Below, piece after piece: positions 44,308 to 52,636 of a DNA stretch of 64,000 nt. Made by a program: the position numbers and the translations under genes. Each line of letters begins with the position of its first letter. Positions within the stretch are counted from its first letter, which is position 1. The notes under the pieces are model-generated. The model made no database searches and was not told the DNA's origin. It saw nothing but the letters and a program-made list of their open reading frames with translations. The stretch spans positions 46,179-110,178 of the forward strand of contig CAYMUY010000008.1 in assembly GCA_964393825.1 (NCBI GenBank). The letters are read 5' to 3'. Origin of the DNA: PFJX01 sp964393825 (GTDB lineage Bacteria; Pseudomonadota; Gammaproteobacteria; Burkholderiales; Thiobacillaceae).

Positions 44308-44951
44308 TGTTCAGCCAGGAAACCCGCGACATCATCTACAACGGTCTGTGGAAACAGAACCCCGGCATCGTCCAGTTGCTCGGCCTCTGCCCCCTGCTGG
44401 CGATCAGCAGCAATGTGGTCAACGCCCTCTCCCTGGGCCTGGCCACCACCCTGGTGATGGCCGTAGCCAGCGGCTCGGTGGCGCTGATCCGCAATGTCAT
44501 CCCGCACGAGATCCGCATCCCGGCCTTCGTGTTGATCATCGCCGCTCTGGTCACGGTCGTGGAGTTGGTCATGCACGCCTGGATGCATGCCCTCTACATC
44601 GTCCTGGGCGTGTTTCTCCCCCTCATCACCACCAACTGCATCGTCCTGGCGCGGGTGGAAGCGTTCGCTTCGAAACGCTCCACCGCCCACTCCGTGCTCG
44701 ACGCCACCATGATGGGCCTCGGCCTCACCGGCGTCCTGGTCGTGCTCGGCGGCATGCGCGAGATCGTCGGCAAGGGCACCCTCTTTTCCGGCATTGACCT
44801 TGCCCTCGGCCCCATGGCGACGGGTTGGGTGATCCCGGTGATTCCCGACTACCAGGGCCTGCTCCTCGCCATCCTCCCCCCCGGTGCCTTCATCGGCCTG
44901 GGACTGCTCATCGCCCTGCGCAACTGGATGCAGGAGCGCGGAGCCGGCTAG
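44307..44951 (+). CDS. rnfE: Electron transport complex subunit RnfE
   Basis: Membrane subunit homologous to RnfA and its structural partner, 214 aa. Conserved segments are NGLWKQNPGIVQLLGLCPLLA and FLPLITTNCIVLARVEAFA with the paired cysteines. A near-perfect AAGGAGG site (44294-44300) precedes the ATG. Last gene of the operon; rnfH is absent here. Confidence 0.96.
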   Translation: MFSQETRDIIYNGLWKQNPGIVQLLGLCPLLAISSNVVNALSLGLATTLVMAVASGSVALIRNVIPHEIRIPAFVLIIAALVTVVELVMHAWMHALYIVLGVFLPLITTNCIVLARVEAFASKRSTAHSVLDATMMGLGLTGVLVVLGGMREIVGKGTLFSGIDLALGPMATGWVIPVIPDYQGLLLAILPPGAFIGLGLLIALRNWMQERGAG

Positions 44952-45062
44952 CCCGGGGCTTGACCGCGCTAGAATCCGGCCAGCCAGGTGGGTGGCCATT
45001 ACCGATTGAGCAAGCCGACCGCCGACGTACATGCCCCATATCAATCAACAGGATGCCGCGAC

Positions 45063-45635
45063 ATGCTGCTCATGATCGACAACTACGACTCCTTCACCTA
45101 CAACCTCGTGCAGTACTTCGGGGAGCTGGGCGAGGAGGTCCGCGTGTACCGCAACGACGAGATCGACCTCGCGGCCATCGAGGCGATGCAGCCGGACCGC
45201 ATCGTCGTCTCGCCCGGCCCCTGCACGCCCAACGAGGCGGGCGTGTCGGTACCGGTGATCAACACCTTCGCCGGGCGCATTCCCATCCTTGGCGTCTGCC
45301 TTGGGCATCAGAGCATCGGCCAGGCCTTTGGCGGCCGGATCGTACATGCCAAGCAGCTTATGCACGGCAAGACCTCGCCCATCCATCATGCCGACAAGGG
45401 CGTGTTCCGTGGCCTGCCCAATCCGTTCACCGCGACCCGCTACCACTCGCTGGTGATCGAGCGGGAAAGCCTGCCGGAGTGTCTGGAAATCACTGCCTGG
45501 ACCGATGACGGGGAGATCATGGGCGTGCGGCACAAGACGCTGGCGGTGGAAGGCGTGCAGTTCCATCCGGAATCCATCCTCACCGAGCACGGCCACGCAC
45601 TGCTGAAGAACTTTCTGACCGAGGCCCCGCGATGA
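45063..45635 (+). CDS. trpG: Anthranilate/aminodeoxychorismate synthase glutaminase
   Basis: Class I glutamine amidotransferase of 190 aa feeding ammonia to TrpE and possibly PabB. The nucleophile Cys is in GVCLGHQSIGQ, the catalytic His-x-Glu in VQFHPESILTEHG, and MLLMIDNYDSFTYNL is the usual start. It overlaps trpD by four bases. trpE, normally upstream, and trpC, normally downstream, are not in this window. A TAGAAT sequence at 44970-44975 could be a -10 box. Confidence 0.94.
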   Translation: MLLMIDNYDSFTYNLVQYFGELGEEVRVYRNDEIDLAAIEAMQPDRIVVSPGPCTPNEAGVSVPVINTFAGRIPILGVCLGHQSIGQAFGGRIVHAKQLMHGKTSPIHHADKGVFRGLPNPFTATRYHSLVIERESLPECLEITAWTDDGEIMGVRHKTLAVEGVQFHPESILTEHGHALLKNFLTEAPR

Positions 45636-46642
45636 ACTATTCCGCCCTGCTCAACACCCTGGTCCATCGTGGCGACCTGTCGCACGAGGACATGAGCGAC
45701 CTGATGCGCGCCATCATGACCGGCGAGCTGTCCGCCGCCCAGATCGCGGGGGCCATCATCGCGCTACGTTGCAAGGGCGAGACGGTCACCGAACTGGCCG
45801 CCGCCGCCGGCGTCATGCGCGAACTCTCCACCAAGGTGCCGCTGGCCGATGTCGAGCATCTGGTCGACACCTGCGGCACCGGTGGCGATGGCGCCCACAC
45901 CTTCAACATTTCCACCGCCGCCGCCTTTGTCGCGGCGGCGTGTGGCGCCCGCGTCGCCAAGCATGGCGGTCGCTCGGTGTCGTCGAAATCGGGCAGCGCC
46001 GACGTGCTCGAGGCCCTCGGCGTCAATGTCAACCTGCCGCCGGAGCGGGTCGCCCAGGCGGTGCGCGAGATCGGCGTCGGCTTCATGTTCGCGCCCAACC
46101 ACCACAGCGCCATGAAGCACGCCGCGCCGGTGCGCCGGGAACTCGGGGTGCGCACCCTGTTCAACTTGCTCGGTCCGATGACCAACCCCGCTGGTGCGCC
46201 GCATCAGGTGGTCGGCGTGTTCCATCGCGAACTTACCCGACTTCTGGCCGGTGTATTGCGTGAACTCGGCAGCCATCATGTGCTGGTGGTGCACGCCGCC
46301 GACGGCCTCGACGAGATCTCCCTGGCCGGGGAGACCTGGATTGCCGAACTCCGCCACGGCGAGATCCACGAATACACGGTCACGCCGGAGCAATTCGGCT
46401 TCGTCCGCTGCGCCTCGGACTACTTCAATGTCGCGGACGTGGCGGCCGCCAAGGACCGCCTGCTGCTCGCCCTCTCCGGCACCGCCTGCCCGGAACAGGA
46501 CATCGTCGCGCTCAACGCCGGCGCCGCCCTGCTGGTGGCCGATTGCGCGGCGAGCCTGGAGGAAGGAGTCAGGCTGGCGCGCGCCGCGCTGGCCAGTGGC
46601 GCCGCGCGGCAGAAACTGGAAGCGTTGATCGCTTTCACCTGA
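45632..46642 (+). CDS. trpD: Anthranilate phosphoribosyltransferase
   Basis: Second step of the tryptophan branch, 336 aa. The PRPP-binding motif DTCGTGGDGAHTFNIST, the KHGGRSVSSKSGSADVLEALG stretch and the NLLGPMTNPA segment are intact. It overlaps trpG by ATGA and ends 3 bases before the convergent transporter gene, the shared sequence CCTGAGACTCAGG forming both stops. Confidence 0.95.
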   Translation: MNYSALLNTLVHRGDLSHEDMSDLMRAIMTGELSAAQIAGAIIALRCKGETVTELAAAAGVMRELSTKVPLADVEHLVDTCGTGGDGAHTFNISTAAAFVAAACGARVAKHGGRSVSSKSGSADVLEALGVNVNLPPERVAQAVREIGVGFMFAPNHHSAMKHAAPVRRELGVRTLFNLLGPMTNPAGAPHQVVGVFHRELTRLLAGVLRELGSHHVLVVHAADGLDEISLAGETWIAELRHGEIHEYTVTPEQFGFVRCASDYFNVADVAAAKDRLLLALSGTACPEQDIVALNAGAALLVADCAASLEEGVRLARAALASGAARQKLEALIAFT

Positions 46643-46645
46643 GAC

Positions 46646-47260
46646 TCAGGCTGCCTCGCGCAGCTCCGCGCGAGCGGCAGCGATCACCCGCCAGGCCGAG
46701 CGCAGCAACAGCACTACCAGCGCCGCCGCCACCGCGAGGTCCGGCCAGCCGGAGCCGGTCAGCCAGACCGCGCCGGCGGCGACGAAGACCGACAGGTTGG
46801 CAGCGATGTCGTTGCGCGAGCATTCCCACACCGAACTCATGTTGATGTCCTCATGGCGATGCCGCCAGAGCAGGAGCAGGCAGGTACCGTTGGCGGCGAG
46901 ACCGAGCAGGCTGAAGATGCCCATCACCTCGAACAGCGGCAGCTCGGGCACGTATAGCCGACGGATGATCTGCCCAGCGACCGCACATGCGCCAACGAAG
47001 ATCAGCGCGCCCTTGAACAGCGCCACTTTCGCCTTCGCCCGCGTGCCCCGGGAAACCACATACAGGCTGAGGCCATAGGTAAAGGCATCGCCGAGGTTGT
47101 CGAGGCTATCCGACAGCAGCGCGGCGGACTTCCCATATAGTGCGGCGACGACGATGACGAGGAACATCACCGCGTTGATCGCCAGCACGATGCGCAGGGT
47201 GCCACGCTGCCGCTCGCGCAGGACATCGAGGGAACAATCGTGGTCGCAACAGCAGGGCAT
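46646..47260 (-). CDS. Cation diffusion facilitator-type transporter
   Basis: A 204-aa membrane protein of the CDF/cation efflux fold, with about six helices but without the C-terminal cytoplasmic domain. Transport-site-like residues appear in LLSDSLDNLGDAFTYG and in CSRNDIAANLSV, where NDxxxN stands for the family HxxxD. The ATG at 47260 gives an N-terminus with CCCDHDC, a likely metal-binding lead. Only 5 bases separate it from the upstream cysteine protein, so they are probably co-transcribed. The metal is unknown. Confidence 0.8.
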   Translation of the reverse strand: MPCCCDHDCSLDVLRERQRGTLRIVLAINAVMFLVIVVAALYGKSAALLSDSLDNLGDAFTYGLSLYVVSRGTRAKAKVALFKGALIFVGACAVAGQIIRRLYVPELPLFEVMGIFSLLGLAANGTCLLLLWRHRHEDINMSSVWECSRNDIAANLSVFVAAGAVWLTGSGWPDLAVAAALVVLLLRSAWRVIAAARAELREAA

Positions 47261-47265
47261 GCGGC

Positions 47266-47610
47266 TTATTCCGGAACCAGGGTCACGGTCGTCGCGGCCG
47301 TTTCCCGGTCGATCTCGAACAGCACCTCGCAATACTCGGTGATCGTATCGATGGGGGTTGGATCGTCGGCGCAACTACAGCCGGCAATGATGCCGGTGTA
47401 GAACAGGCCCGCTTTCACACGCAGATGCGTCGACGTTTCGCTGACGGCAAGGATCACCGGGCAGACGCTGTCCGGGTTGGCGTGACTGGAGCGAGACAAG
47501 CCCTGCTGCAACGGCAGGAGATCGGCGTCCATGTGCTCGATCTCCGTTTTCATGGCAGCCTGAAAGTCCGGCGTATGCCAGGCGGCAAGGGCATGGTGGA
47601 AGTCACTCAT
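47266..47610 (-). CDS. Unrecognised Cys protein paired with CDF transporter
   Basis: A 114-aa soluble protein without signal or membrane helix. The frame is open back to 47643, but MSDFHHALAAWH at 47610 is the more natural start. The notable part is GLFYTGIIAGCSCADDPTP (residues 68-86) with Cys78 and Cys80, followed by EYC94; the acidic cluster and CxC suggest metal handling. I recall similar proteins in related bacteria but no assigned function. Its place 5 bases before a CDF-type transporter suggests a linked role in metal homeostasis (inference). Confidence 0.75.
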   Translation of the reverse strand: MSDFHHALAAWHTPDFQAAMKTEIEHMDADLLPLQQGLSRSSHANPDSVCPVILAVSETSTHLRVKAGLFYTGIIAGCSCADDPTPIDTITEYCEVLFEIDRETAATTVTLVPE

Positions 47611-47670
47611 CGGGCAATCTGGCCTGCAGGGCATTTGATGCAACCTCCGTATTATCGCCGCACCAGCAAT

Positions 47671-47699
47671 GAAAACGGGCCCCGTCGGGGCCCGTTTTC
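47671..47699 (-). terminator. Terminator of the multiheme cytochrome gene
   Basis: GAAAACGGGCCCC and GGGGCCCGTTTTC form a perfect 13-bp stem with a 3-base loop, 21 bases past the cytochrome stop. The A/T ends of the arms supply a short T tract on either strand. It also separates that gene from the cysteine-protein/CDF pair. Confidence 0.8.
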
Positions 47700-47719
47700 C
47701 TAGCAGCCGAAAGCGAAGC

Positions 47720-49669
47720 TCAGTGCATTGTCGTGTAACCGATCAGCACCAGAGTCAGCAGCAGGAAACCGGCCAGGATCAGCAACGCGGAGAGGATGGT
47801 GGACAGACTTTCCACCGTGCGGGTCGGCCGCTTGACCAGGTACTTGTCCAGTTCGCCGCTGGCGACCAGGCGGTTGTATTCCTCGGTGTGCTCGTACTTG
47901 AACTCTTCCAGGGGCACTGCGCCGGTGAAGATGGTCGTGGAGAGCGGGAATTTCTCCGGCCGGAAGTGGACGTTGAAGAAGTGCACCGTAAACAGGAACA
48001 CCGTGGCCAGCAACGCTTCCTCGGCATGGACGATGGTGGCGATGTTGAACACCCAGCCCGGCAGGTACTGCGAGGTGAAGGTCGGGTTGAACATCATCGC
48101 ACCGGACAGGCCGATCGCCATGGCGCCCCAGAACGGTGCCCAGTAGTCGAACTTCTGCCAGTAGGTCCAGCGCTCGAACTTGGGCCGCGGGGTCAGGCCG
48201 ATGAACCATTTGTACATGCGGACGATGTCCTTCAGATCCTGCCAGTTCGGGATCATCGAGGTCGGGCCGAACCAGCGGAAGGTCTTGCGGGTGCGCCAGA
48301 TGTTGAACAACGCGATGCCGATGTGGCTGAGGAAGACCGTGACCCAGATGATGGCCGCCGTACGGTGGACGACGCCTTCCCAGATGGGGCCGCCGAGCAG
48401 GGTCATGACTGCCTTCGCCCAGTCGGTGTGGGAGAACAGCAGCGTCGTGCCGGTGATCACCAGGACCATGGTGCTCATCGCGAAGAGTACGTGGATCCAG
48501 CGCCAGATCGGGCTAAAGCGACGGAAGAACACGGCGTCGGGATGCTCCACGTCTTCGCGGTGGCCACAGCCCGCCAGGTGGTCCTTCAACTCGCGGTAGA
48601 ACCACAGGACCACATGGGTCCAGAAGAACAGCATGACGCCGTAGATCAGATACTTCATGAACTCGCTGACGACGAACAGCTTGGGATACTTCTCGAAGTT
48701 GCCCGGATCGCCGTGGGCATAGAAGGTGAGGAAGCCGTCGTCGGCCTTCTTGTGGCAGGTGTTGCAGGTCTTCAGACGGTTGTTGACGTGGATGGTCGAG
48801 GTCGGGTCGTTGACGTTCTTGATGTTGTGACCGCCATGGCAGTCGTAACACTTGGCGGTGTTGGTATAGCCCAGCTTGTTGACCTGGCCGTGGTAGGACT
48901 TGAAGTAGGTCTCCCGTGCCTTCTCGTGGCAGTTACCGCAGTTCTTGGTGATCGTCAGCTTCATCGGATCGGCCTTGGCCGTACTGATGTTGTGGGTACT
49001 GTGGCAATCGGAACAGACCGCGCTCTGGGTGTCCTTCTTCTCCATCACCGCACGGCCGTGCATGGAGACCTTGTACTCCGCCAGCTGCTTCTCGTGACAG
49101 CGGCCGCACACCTGCGGGTTTTTCAGGCGATGCTCGGCCCGCTGCAGGCTGCCCAGGGTGCCGATGTTGTGGGCATCGTGGCAGTCATAGCAGGTGGCAT
49201 TGATCTTGGAGATGTCATTCTTGTTGGGCTGCGCGTGGACTGAGCGGAGATAACTTTCCATCTGCTGCACGACATTGCCCAGTCGCTTGTATTTCGGATC
49301 GGGGCTGTCCTTCTGGGCCTCGTAGTTTTTCTTGTGGCACTCGATACAGCCGACGCTCTTGGGCAGGGGCTTGGGGTGCGGCAGCTTCTCGACGTTGTTG
49401 TGGCAGCCGGTGCAGAGCTGCTTGCCGTGGACGCTGTGATCGAACACCTTGGGATCGACGTAGATGAAGTTCTTGCTGCCATCGCGGCGAACCCTGATTT
49501 TCTCTTCCGGGTCGGCATGGCACCGCTGGCAGCGATGATTCGCGATTCCGGGTGTTGAATCGTTTTCCACCGCAACCGTCCCGGGCGCAAGCGTGGCCTG
49601 CGCCGATGGAATCAGCAGAAAGAAAGATGCAACCACCCCGAACAGCGATTTCCACGCAGTGCTTGCCAT
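47720..49669 (-). CDS. Nonaheme cytochrome c fused to cytochrome b domain
   Basis: A 649-aa inner membrane cytochrome. A signal sequence (residues 1-26, ending AQA) precedes a periplasmic domain with nine CxxCH heme sites at residues 47, 86, 108, 160, 188, 219, 244, 274 and 302. Three share the pattern C-x-D-C-H-x-x-H-N-I. From about residue 337 a membrane part with several helices carries spaced histidines (WRWIHVLFAMS, GVVHRTAAIIWVTVFLSHIG, IVHAEEALLATVFLFTVHFFNVH) typical of di-heme b-type quinol cytochromes. This joins quinone chemistry and a multiheme wire in one chain. The ATG at 49669 has AGGAG upstream. It is divergent from fccAB, 352 bases apart. Confidence 0.9.
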   Translation of the reverse strand: MASTAWKSLFGVVASFFLLIPSAQATLAPGTVAVENDSTPGIANHRCQRCHADPEEKIRVRRDGSKNFIYVDPKVFDHSVHGKQLCTGCHNNVEKLPHPKPLPKSVGCIECHKKNYEAQKDSPDPKYKRLGNVVQQMESYLRSVHAQPNKNDISKINATCYDCHDAHNIGTLGSLQRAEHRLKNPQVCGRCHEKQLAEYKVSMHGRAVMEKKDTQSAVCSDCHSTHNISTAKADPMKLTITKNCGNCHEKARETYFKSYHGQVNKLGYTNTAKCYDCHGGHNIKNVNDPTSTIHVNNRLKTCNTCHKKADDGFLTFYAHGDPGNFEKYPKLFVVSEFMKYLIYGVMLFFWTHVVLWFYRELKDHLAGCGHREDVEHPDAVFFRRFSPIWRWIHVLFAMSTMVLVITGTTLLFSHTDWAKAVMTLLGGPIWEGVVHRTAAIIWVTVFLSHIGIALFNIWRTRKTFRWFGPTSMIPNWQDLKDIVRMYKWFIGLTPRPKFERWTYWQKFDYWAPFWGAMAIGLSGAMMFNPTFTSQYLPGWVFNIATIVHAEEALLATVFLFTVHFFNVHFRPEKFPLSTTIFTGAVPLEEFKYEHTEEYNRLVASGELDKYLVKRPTRTVESLSTILSALLILAGFLLLTLVLIGYTTMH

Positions 49670-50021
49670 TGATGTCTCCTCATAGGCGCTTGTGCCGGAT
49701 CGGCCTGAAGACGGTCGCCTTCCTGCCGCTGTCATCCCGAAATGACCCTTTTTTCTCCCGTCATTCTCGGTACGTTCCTACCAAAACCGCCGCATAGACT
49801 ACGAGGAAGACAGGGGTATAGCAATCATCATTTTTTTCTTATTCCAGAGAAAAACACTCGGATAATCAATATGTTGCGTCGCGTCAATTAGCATTTTCTG
49901 TTTGCTTAATCGGTCGCGTAAGGTTAAAAGGCATGACACCAACAAGGGGATCGCGGCGAGGGCGGTCCCGACGAGACGAGGCCTCACCTCGTTTTTCTTT
50001 CCCGAGCAATAGGAGGAGACG
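49670..50021. promoter_or_regulatory. Divergent regulatory region, cytochrome and fccAB
   Basis: This 352-bp AT-richer space holds the promoters of both the multiheme cytochrome and fccAB. A weak candidate for fccAB is TTGCTT (49902-49907), 17 bases, TAAAAG (49925-49930). Near the fccA end an intrinsic-terminator-like hairpin occurs. Imperfect TTG...CAA inverted repeats near 49873 are not good enough to call an FNR site. Confidence 0.5.
49976..49998 (+). terminator. Terminator-like hairpin in the fccA leader
   Basis: ACGAGG-CCTCA-CCTCGT (49976-49992) is followed by TTTTTCTTT and lies about 25 bases before the fccA start codon. As it is upstream of the gene, it could act as an attenuator or stop antisense or read-through transcription. 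The 6-bp stem is short, so chance occurrence is possible. Confidence 0.45.
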
Positions 50022-50591
50022 ATGCGCAAGGGAGTATTGGCCATGGCCCTGTTCTGGGTGGCCGGTTCGGCAATGGCGGGAATCGATATCGATATCCTCG
50101 CCCGTACCTGCAACAACTGCCATGGCGTCGGCGGCGTCAGTGCCGGCACATCGATGCCATCGATCGGTGGCCTGCCGGTGGACTATCTGAAAACGATCAT
50201 GAAGCAATGGAAGTACGACGAGCGCGGTGCCGCCACCATGAACCGCATCGTCAAGGGTTTCAGCGATGACGAGATCGACGCACTGGCCGTCTACTATGCC
50301 AAGCAACGCTGGGTGCCGGTGCCCCAGAAAACCACGGCGGCCATGCTCAAAAAAGGCAAGAGCGTGATTTTCGAGAACTGCGAGGATTGCCACGGCGCCA
50401 CCGGCGGCGATCCTGACGTCGACGCGCCCAGACTCAACGGCCAGTGGGCCAGGTACATGGAACTCGAGCTCGAGAAATATCGTGACGAGGCCTTCCTGAT
50501 GCCGCACCGGAAGATGAAGAAAATCGCCCGCAAGATGAAGGAAGGCGAGGTGCCCGCTGCCGCCCAGGTCTTTGGTGCGCAAAAACGATGA
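50022..50591 (+). CDS. fccA: Diheme cytochrome c, FccA-like
   Basis: Periplasmic cytochrome c of 189 aa with a signal peptide (1-19) and two class I heme sites, CNNCH (30-34) and CEDCH (120-124), the two-domain layout of the flavocytochrome c sulfide dehydrogenase cytochrome subunit. It overlaps or abuts the FAD subunit gene, and GGAGGAG precedes the ATG. It should take electrons from FccB on sulfide oxidation and pass them to the respiratory chain. Confidence 0.85.
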   Translation: MRKGVLAMALFWVAGSAMAGIDIDILARTCNNCHGVGGVSAGTSMPSIGGLPVDYLKTIMKQWKYDERGAATMNRIVKGFSDDEIDALAVYYAKQRWVPVPQKTTAAMLKKGKSVIFENCEDCHGATGGDPDVDAPRLNGQWARYMELELEKYRDEAFLMPHRKMKKIARKMKEGEVPAAAQVFGAQKR

Positions 50592-50605
50592 GCGAGGAGA
50601 ACGCC

Positions 50606-51949
50606 ATGCACGCATTTGATCGACGTACCTTCATCAAGGCCCTCACCGCCACCTCCGGCGCTGCCATCCTGAGCATTCCCGAAGCGCGCGCCGGCAAGCC
50701 CAAGGCCCACGTGGTCGTGGTCGGCGGCGGCTATGGTGGCGCCACCGCCGCCAAGTATCTGCGCCTGCTGGACAAGGGCATCGCGGTCACCCTGATCGAG
50801 CGCGAGAAGGGTTATACCTCCTGCCCGCTCTCCAATGAAGTGCTCTCCGGCGAGCGCGAGATCAAGACCCTGCAGGTCGGCTACGACGGCCTGGCCCGAC
50901 ACGGGGTCAAGGTGGTCCACGACGAAGTGACCCAGATCGATCCGGCGAAGAAAACGGTTGCCACCGCAGGCGGCAAGCAGTTCGCGTACGACGCGCTGGT
51001 GCTCTCGCCGGGCGTCGATTTCAACTACGGCGCGATTCAGGGCTATTCCGAGCAACTGGCGGAAACCAGCCTGCCGCACGCCTGGAAGGCTGGCCCACAA
51101 ACCCTGATGCTGAAGAAGCAGCTCGAGGCCATGCCCGATGGCGGCCGCTTCATCATCGCCGTGCCCAAGGGACCGTTCCGTTGCCCACCCGGCCCCTACG
51201 AGCGCGCCGCCCAGGTTGCCCTGCACTGCATGCATCATGGCAAGAAGAAAGCCAAGGTACTGATCCTCGATGCCAACGACTCCTTCTCCAAACGCCCCCT
51301 GTTCGAGCAGGCCTGGAAGGAGCTCTACGGCTACGGGCCTGAGGGGATGATCGAATGGGTTTCCGGGGCGAACGACGGCAAGGTGGAACGGATCGATCCG
51401 GCCACCCTGACCTGCTACACCGGCTTCGGCGAACACAAGGGCGATGTCGTCAACATCATCCCGCCACACCATGCCGGCAAGGTCGCCAAGAGCCTGGGGC
51501 TGGCCACGTTCAAGAACACCTGGTGCGAGGTAAAGCCCGAGAGCATGGAATCGACCAAGGAAAAGGACATCTACGTGATTGGCGACGCCTGCGTCGGGGG
51601 CGAACTGGCGAGCAACAACGCCTTCCCGAAGTCCGCGCACATGGCGATGTCGCAAGCCAAGGTGGTCGCCGCCAGCCTGGTCGCCAAAATCAATGGCCAG
51701 CCGGCGCCGCAACCGATCTACACCAACACCTGCTACAGCGTGGTGGCACATGACTGGGGTTTCTCGGTGGTGCACCTGTATCGGGTGGAAAGCGGCCAGT
51801 GGGTCTACGTCAAGACCGGCAGCGGCATTTCGCCGGTGACCTTCGGCACCAAGGAAGCGCCGCAGCCGGTACCACGGCTCTACCGCAAGCTGGAGGCGGA
51901 ATATGCGGACGGCTGGTTGCGCAACGTGCTGAAGGACGCCTTCGGCTGA
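50606..51949 (+). CDS. fccB: Flavocytochrome c sulfide dehydrogenase, FAD subunit
   Basis: Periplasmic sulfide-oxidising flavoprotein, 447 aa. The twin-arginine signal DRRTFIKAL (Arg6-Arg7) ends near EARA; then the FAD-binding VVVGGGYGGATAAKYL motif. Cys73 in TSCPLSNEVLSG is at the position that binds FAD covalently in characterised FccB, and the redox pair appears as CPPGPYERA and TNTCYS. The ATG at 50606 has GAGGAG upstream; an ATG at 50588 overlapping the fccA stop lacks one. Tat export matches the tatABC genes at the left end. Confidence 0.9.
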   Translation: MHAFDRRTFIKALTATSGAAILSIPEARAGKPKAHVVVVGGGYGGATAAKYLRLLDKGIAVTLIEREKGYTSCPLSNEVLSGEREIKTLQVGYDGLARHGVKVVHDEVTQIDPAKKTVATAGGKQFAYDALVLSPGVDFNYGAIQGYSEQLAETSLPHAWKAGPQTLMLKKQLEAMPDGGRFIIAVPKGPFRCPPGPYERAAQVALHCMHHGKKKAKVLILDANDSFSKRPLFEQAWKELYGYGPEGMIEWVSGANDGKVERIDPATLTCYTGFGEHKGDVVNIIPPHHAGKVAKSLGLATFKNTWCEVKPESMESTKEKDIYVIGDACVGGELASNNAFPKSAHMAMSQAKVVAASLVAKINGQPAPQPIYTNTCYSVVAHDWGFSVVHLYRVESGQWVYVKTGSGISPVTFGTKEAPQPVPRLYRKLEAEYADGWLRNVLKDAFG

Positions 51950-51955
51950 TTTCCG

Positions 51956-52636
51956 TCACTCCCCGGTGGGCACAGCAACGGTAAACCGCTGATAGCCATC
52001 GGGAAGCGCAAACAAGGCGGGCTGGGCGGGCCGTGCTTCATGGCTTTGATACACCCTGCCCCGGCCATCCCAATAGCGGATCGCCAGCGGCAGGCCCTGC
52101 TGGTATTCCAGTCCCGCCTGGCGCACGTCCAGCAGCAGCATGCAAGGCGCACGCAGCGATTCCGGCATGCCGTTCCAGGCCACTGCCTGATTCGCCGCCA
52201 GGGCACGCCGGAAATCACGCAGCAGACGCGCCTCCTTCTTGAGGATCGGCGCAGTCTTGTACTCGACGCAGAGCTGATCGTTCAAGCGCGCCTGGAACAA
52301 GACATTGCCACCACTGGCCTGACGGCTTTGATCCAGTCGCCACCCCTGCGGCCAGGCCGCCAGCTTCGCCACCCGGGCAAGAGGCTGTGCAGGAATACCG
52401 GTCAGGCGATGCTCGCCATGCGCCACCAGCCAGACCATTCCGGCTGCGCGATCGAACAGGATGTAATCCTCTTCATCCCGGCCATAGTCCATACGCATTT
52501 TTTCGCCCAGGATCAGGATGCGGCTGGTGTAGGCCGTCTGATCCGCATCCTGGTCCCGGTAGCGAATCTCGGTCATTTCCGCAGCCGCCGCGTGCAAGGC
52601 CAGCGCACCGAGCAACAGTAAAAGCAAGTACTTCAT
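51956..52636 (-). CDS. Exported hypothetical protein
   Basis: A 226-aa protein with a clear Sec signal (residues 1-18, MKYLLLLLLGALALHAAAA). The mature part, including MTEIRYRDQDADQTAYTSRILILG and KMRMDYGRDEEDYILFDRAAG, recalls DUF4412-type periplasmic proteins but the match is not firm. Two cysteines (QLCVEY, APCMLL) may form a disulfide. It overlaps the upstream dehydrogenase gene by four bases and is convergent with fccB. Confidence 0.7.
   Translation of the reverse strand: MKYLLLLLLGALALHAAAAEMTEIRYRDQDADQTAYTSRILILGEKMRMDYGRDEEDYILFDRAAGMVWLVAHGEHRLTGIPAQPLARVAKLAAWPQGWRLDQSRQASGGNVLFQARLNDQLCVEYKTAPILKKEARLLRDFRRALAANQAVAWNGMPESLRAPCMLLLDVRQAGLEYQQGLPLAIRYWDGRGRVYQSHEARPAQPALFALPDGYQRFTVAVPTGE

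Noticed and set aside
44960..44975. TTGACC and TAGAAT as a full promoter before trpG
   Set aside because: The two elements are only 4 bases apart; only the TAGAAT -10 is plausible.
49865..49895. FNR-like palindrome between the cytochrome gene and fccA
   Set aside because: TTGCGTCGCGTCAA has only the outer TTG/CAA in common with the FNR consensus; not distinguishable from chance.
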